A stretch of 64,000 nt of DNA from JBBSUQ01 sp964389755 (GTDB lineage: Bacteria > Bacteroidota > Bacteroidia > Flavobacteriales_D > Crocinitomicaceae): NCBI GenBank assembly GCA_964389755.1, contig CAYMEW010000024.1:1-64000 (forward strand), given 5' to 3'. The translations under genes and the position numbers were made by a program. Positions 62,072-64,000 of the stretch are shown one piece after another. The notes beneath the pieces are model-generated. The model was given only the letters and a program-made list of their open reading frames with translations, searched no databases and was not told the origin of the DNA. Each line of letters starts with the position of its first letter. Position 1 is the stretch's first letter.

Positions 62072-62974
62072 ATGAGAGCGTTTTTGACTTGCATCTTATT
62101 CCTGGCGACTACCTGCGTCCATTCCCAGGAATTCTTCACCCGTGCCGATTCATTGCGTGCGGGAAGGCTTGTCCCGGTGAGCCTGGGGGTTTCCGGAGCC
62201 TGGGCCGGGGGAATCACGGCGCTTTCGAATGTGTGGTACTCGGATTTCAACCAGACGGATTTCCATTTTTTCAATGATGCGGGTGAATGGATGCAAATGG
62301 ACAAGGCGGGACATGTGTATACAGCCAATCAACTTACGATCAAAAGTTACGAGTTGTTTCGCTGGACAGGCCTGAACATGTACCAGTCGGTGCTTTACGG
62401 CTCACTTGCCAGTTTCGGTTTTCAGAGTTCCCTGGAAGTCCTGGACGCCTACAACAGCGAATGGGGTTTTTCGTGGTCGGATGTAGCCGCTAACGGGGTC
62501 GGTACGATCTCCGCCGCTTTTCAGCAACTCGGTTTTCACGATCAGTATGTGCTCTTCAAGTTCAGCTATTCCCCGAGTGATTACGCGCAGTATCGCCCGC
62601 AGGTACTCGGAAGCACATTCAGTGAACGCGCGCTGAAGGACTACAACGGACAGACCTACTGGCTGAGTTTTTCTCCGAAATCGTTTTTCCCCAATTCGCG
62701 CGTCCCGAAATGGCTTTGTCTCTCATTCGGCTACAGCGTGGATCAAAAACTCGTAGGTGACCAGGATTTCTATACGGTGCAGCAAGGAGCAAGCACACTT
62801 AATTTCCAGGCGCAACGCGAATTCCTCTTTTCACTGGACATCGACTTTAGTCAGCTGAACATCCGCCGTCCGTGGTTGCAGGCGATCGTCAAGCAGTTCA
62901 ACATGATCAAGATCCCGTTCCCGGCAATCGGCATCCGGGGGAACCAGTTCTTCGGGGCGCCGTTGTATTTTTAG
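62072..62974 (+). CDS. DUF2279 family protein
   Basis: 300 aa. Signal peptide ending VHSQ, then the DUF2279 region with WYSDFNQTDFHFFNDAGEWM, MDKAGHVYTANQL and YNSEWGFSWSDVAANGVGT. Probably a periplasmic or outer-membrane-associated protein; the aromatic beta-hairpin pattern at the C-terminus suggests membrane insertion. A one-off -7 box, TAATTTCG, lies at 62058-62065. Function unknown. Confidence 0.88.
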   Translation: MRAFLTCILFLATTCVHSQEFFTRADSLRAGRLVPVSLGVSGAWAGGITALSNVWYSDFNQTDFHFFNDAGEWMQMDKAGHVYTANQLTIKSYELFRWTGLNMYQSVLYGSLASFGFQSSLEVLDAYNSEWGFSWSDVAANGVGTISAAFQQLGFHDQYVLFKFSYSPSDYAQYRPQVLGSTFSERALKDYNGQTYWLSFSPKSFFPNSRVPKWLCLSFGYSVDQKLVGDQDFYTVQQGASTLNFQAQREFLFSLDIDFSQLNIRRPWLQAIVKQFNMIKIPFPAIGIRGNQFFGAPLYF

Positions 62975-63492
62975 ACCTTCCGAAAGATTTACGCGAAGTA
63001 CACGCATACATTCTTTCATCGAACGCGCATTAGCAACTCCATACTATTTTCCGACGACCCAGGTGAGCATGTCTGGCAATCGTTATTAATTTAACAGATC
63101 GTTCAATACAGGTACAGATGATACACTATCATTACTTGTGCTATACTGATGCTATACTTGTGCTATACAGTTGCGGCACGAGTAGAATACTCGCGCCAGC
63201 AGCAGAAACAGAAACAGAAACAGAAGCAGAAACAGAATGAGAATGAGAATGAGCCCGGAAGTACTTCTCCCTGCGGTTTCAGTGTGAGTGTGAGTTTTGA
63301 GTTTTGAGTGGGAGTGGGAGTGGGAGTGCGAGTTTTGAGTGTGAGTGTGGGTTTTGAGTGTGGGTGTGGGTTTTGAGTGTGGGTGTGGGTGTGAGTGTGG
63401 GTGTGGGTGTGAGTGTGAGTGTGAGTTTTGAGTGTGAGTTTTGAGTGTGAGTGTTATGGGCACGCGTGGGACACTCGCACCAGTGCGGATTA
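62975..63492. repeat. Low-complexity tract flanked by direct repeats
   Basis: No credible gene. It contains hexamer-like repeats of CAGAAA then GAATGA (63199-63255), then a 170-base G/T-rich tract built from GAGTGTGGGTTTT-like units (63282-63452). Direct repeats with a shared ACTCGC(G/A)CCAG core flank it (63176-63199 and 63460-63483). Frames in it translate to His/Ser/Pro/Thr repeats and are rejected. Confidence 0.6.
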
Positions 63493-64000
63493 TTATTCTT
63501 TCCGGGTTTTGCGGAGCTGGGCAATATCTGCCGATTTGGCGGCATCGAGGCTGAATGAGAAGGTACTTCCGACTCCGACCGTACTTCGGACAGTGATCCG
63601 GTGGCCGTGTGCTTCAATGATGTGCTTGGCAATGGAAAGTCCGAGTCCGCTTCCGCCCTCGTTGCGGTTCCGGCTTTTTTCCACGCGGTAAAAGCGTTCA
63701 AAGACCCGTTTCATGTCCGCAGGCTCTATTCCCGGTCCGTCATCCGCTACTTCAATGGTAACGATCTCTGCAATCCGGTTGATCCTGACCTTGGTTCGTC
63801 CGCCCTCCTGGTTATAAGTAATCGAATTGTTTATGAGATTCGTAATTACCTGGGTGATCTTGTTCTTGTCGGCATTTACATAGACGGGCGCATATTCCTT
63901 ATTAAATCCGAGTACGATGTTTTTTTCGGAAGCTTTTATTTCGAATGAATCCAAAATCTCGCGGATCTTTTCGATGATGTCGAAGGTCCGGATGTCCAGT
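63493..64000 (-). CDS. Sensor histidine kinase, C-terminal part (cut by window edge)
   Basis: 169 residues visible; the frame runs in from beyond 64000 and ends at 63493. It holds most of the HATPase domain: N box ITNLINNSITYN, G1 box DDGPGIEP and G2 box GGSGLGLSIAKHI. This makes it a two-component kinase. The sensor and dimerisation parts are outside the window, so the stimulus and regulator are unknown. The only in-window starts are TTG at 63952 and later, but the true start lies outside. Confidence 0.9.
   Translation of the reverse strand, partial: LDIRTFDIIEKIREILDSFEIKASEKNIVLGFNKEYAPVYVNADKNKITQVITNLINNSITYNQEGGRTKVRINRIAEIVTIEVADDGPGIEPADMKRVFERFYRVEKSRNRNEGGSGLGLSIAKHIIEAHGHRITVRSTVGVGSTFSFSLDAAKSADIAQLRKTRKE

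Noticed and set aside
63152..63701. Frames translating to long His/Ser/Pro/Thr repeats
   Set aside because: They are read from the G/T-rich simple repeat and overlap the histidine kinase gene on the same strand in another frame.
1..64000. CRISPR arrays, rRNA, riboswitches
   Set aside because: No regularly spaced repeats of CRISPR type, no rRNA sequence, and no riboswitch core recognised by eye.

Overview
This window is a gene-dense piece of a Bacteroidota chromosome, most likely order Flavobacteriales (Cryomorphaceae/Crocinitomicaceae-like; the rank is an inference). The basis is two proteins with C-terminal type IX secretion (T9SS) sorting domains, a TPR–PD40–OmpA protein, many small lipoproteins, DUF2851/DUF3467/PspC-type Bacteroidetes proteins, a CzcA–OMF fusion, near absence of Shine-Dalgarno spacing, and several intergenic matches to the Bacteroidetes -7 promoter box TAnnTTTG. 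Almost all genes lie on the minus strand. There are no rRNAs, CRISPR arrays, insertion sequences or phage genes.

Layout. 1–798: non-coding, two diverged copies of a structured repeat. 799–11112: surface-polysaccharide cluster read right to left (Wzx-type flippase, four glycosyltransferases, two Wzy/O-antigen-ligase-like proteins, a DegT aminotransferase and a PglC-size initiating sugar transferase), with one small two-TM, Wzz-shaped gene inserted on the plus strand. 11202–13443: coiled-coil protein–zapA–rny operon with a good promoter. 13545–15239: secreted M23 peptidase (plus). 15338–23635: a 1444-aa T9SS cargo protein, three tandem paralogous lipoproteins that look mosaic, two further lipoproteins and a DUF3467 protein. 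23672–29683: heavy-metal RND efflux operon. 29846–32587: small hypothetical proteins and a two-lobed secreted aspartic protease. 32775–45773: the transcription/translation block tRNA-Thr, Tyr, Gly, Thr–tuf–tRNA-Trp–secE–nusG–rplKAJL–rpoBC. 45956–47378: raiA, xerC, rpsU. 47445–53337: acyl-CoA dehydrogenase, apt, an HhH protein, a sodium:solute symporter with a tiny membrane partner, an RfbD-like reductase and a PspC protein. 53303–61868: DUF2851, the PorE-shaped OmpA protein, rluD, a second T9SS cargo, a PASTA protein and a LOG-family protein. 62072–64000: DUF2279 protein, a low-complexity repeat tract, and the 3' part of a histidine kinase cut by the window edge.

How it fits together. The left cluster would build and polymerise a lipid-linked surface glycan. 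In T9SS bacteria such glycans can be part of the anchor for secreted cargo, and two cargo proteins are encoded here. The centre is housekeeping information processing. The metal pump and lipoproteins are envelope functions. The most unusual signals are the covarying stem-loop repeat at the left end, the mosaic lipoprotein array with a fossil gene start, the signal-peptide-like joint inside the CzcA–OMF fusion, the rpsU terminator that runs through the xerC start, and an extra soluble segment plus small partner of the symporter.
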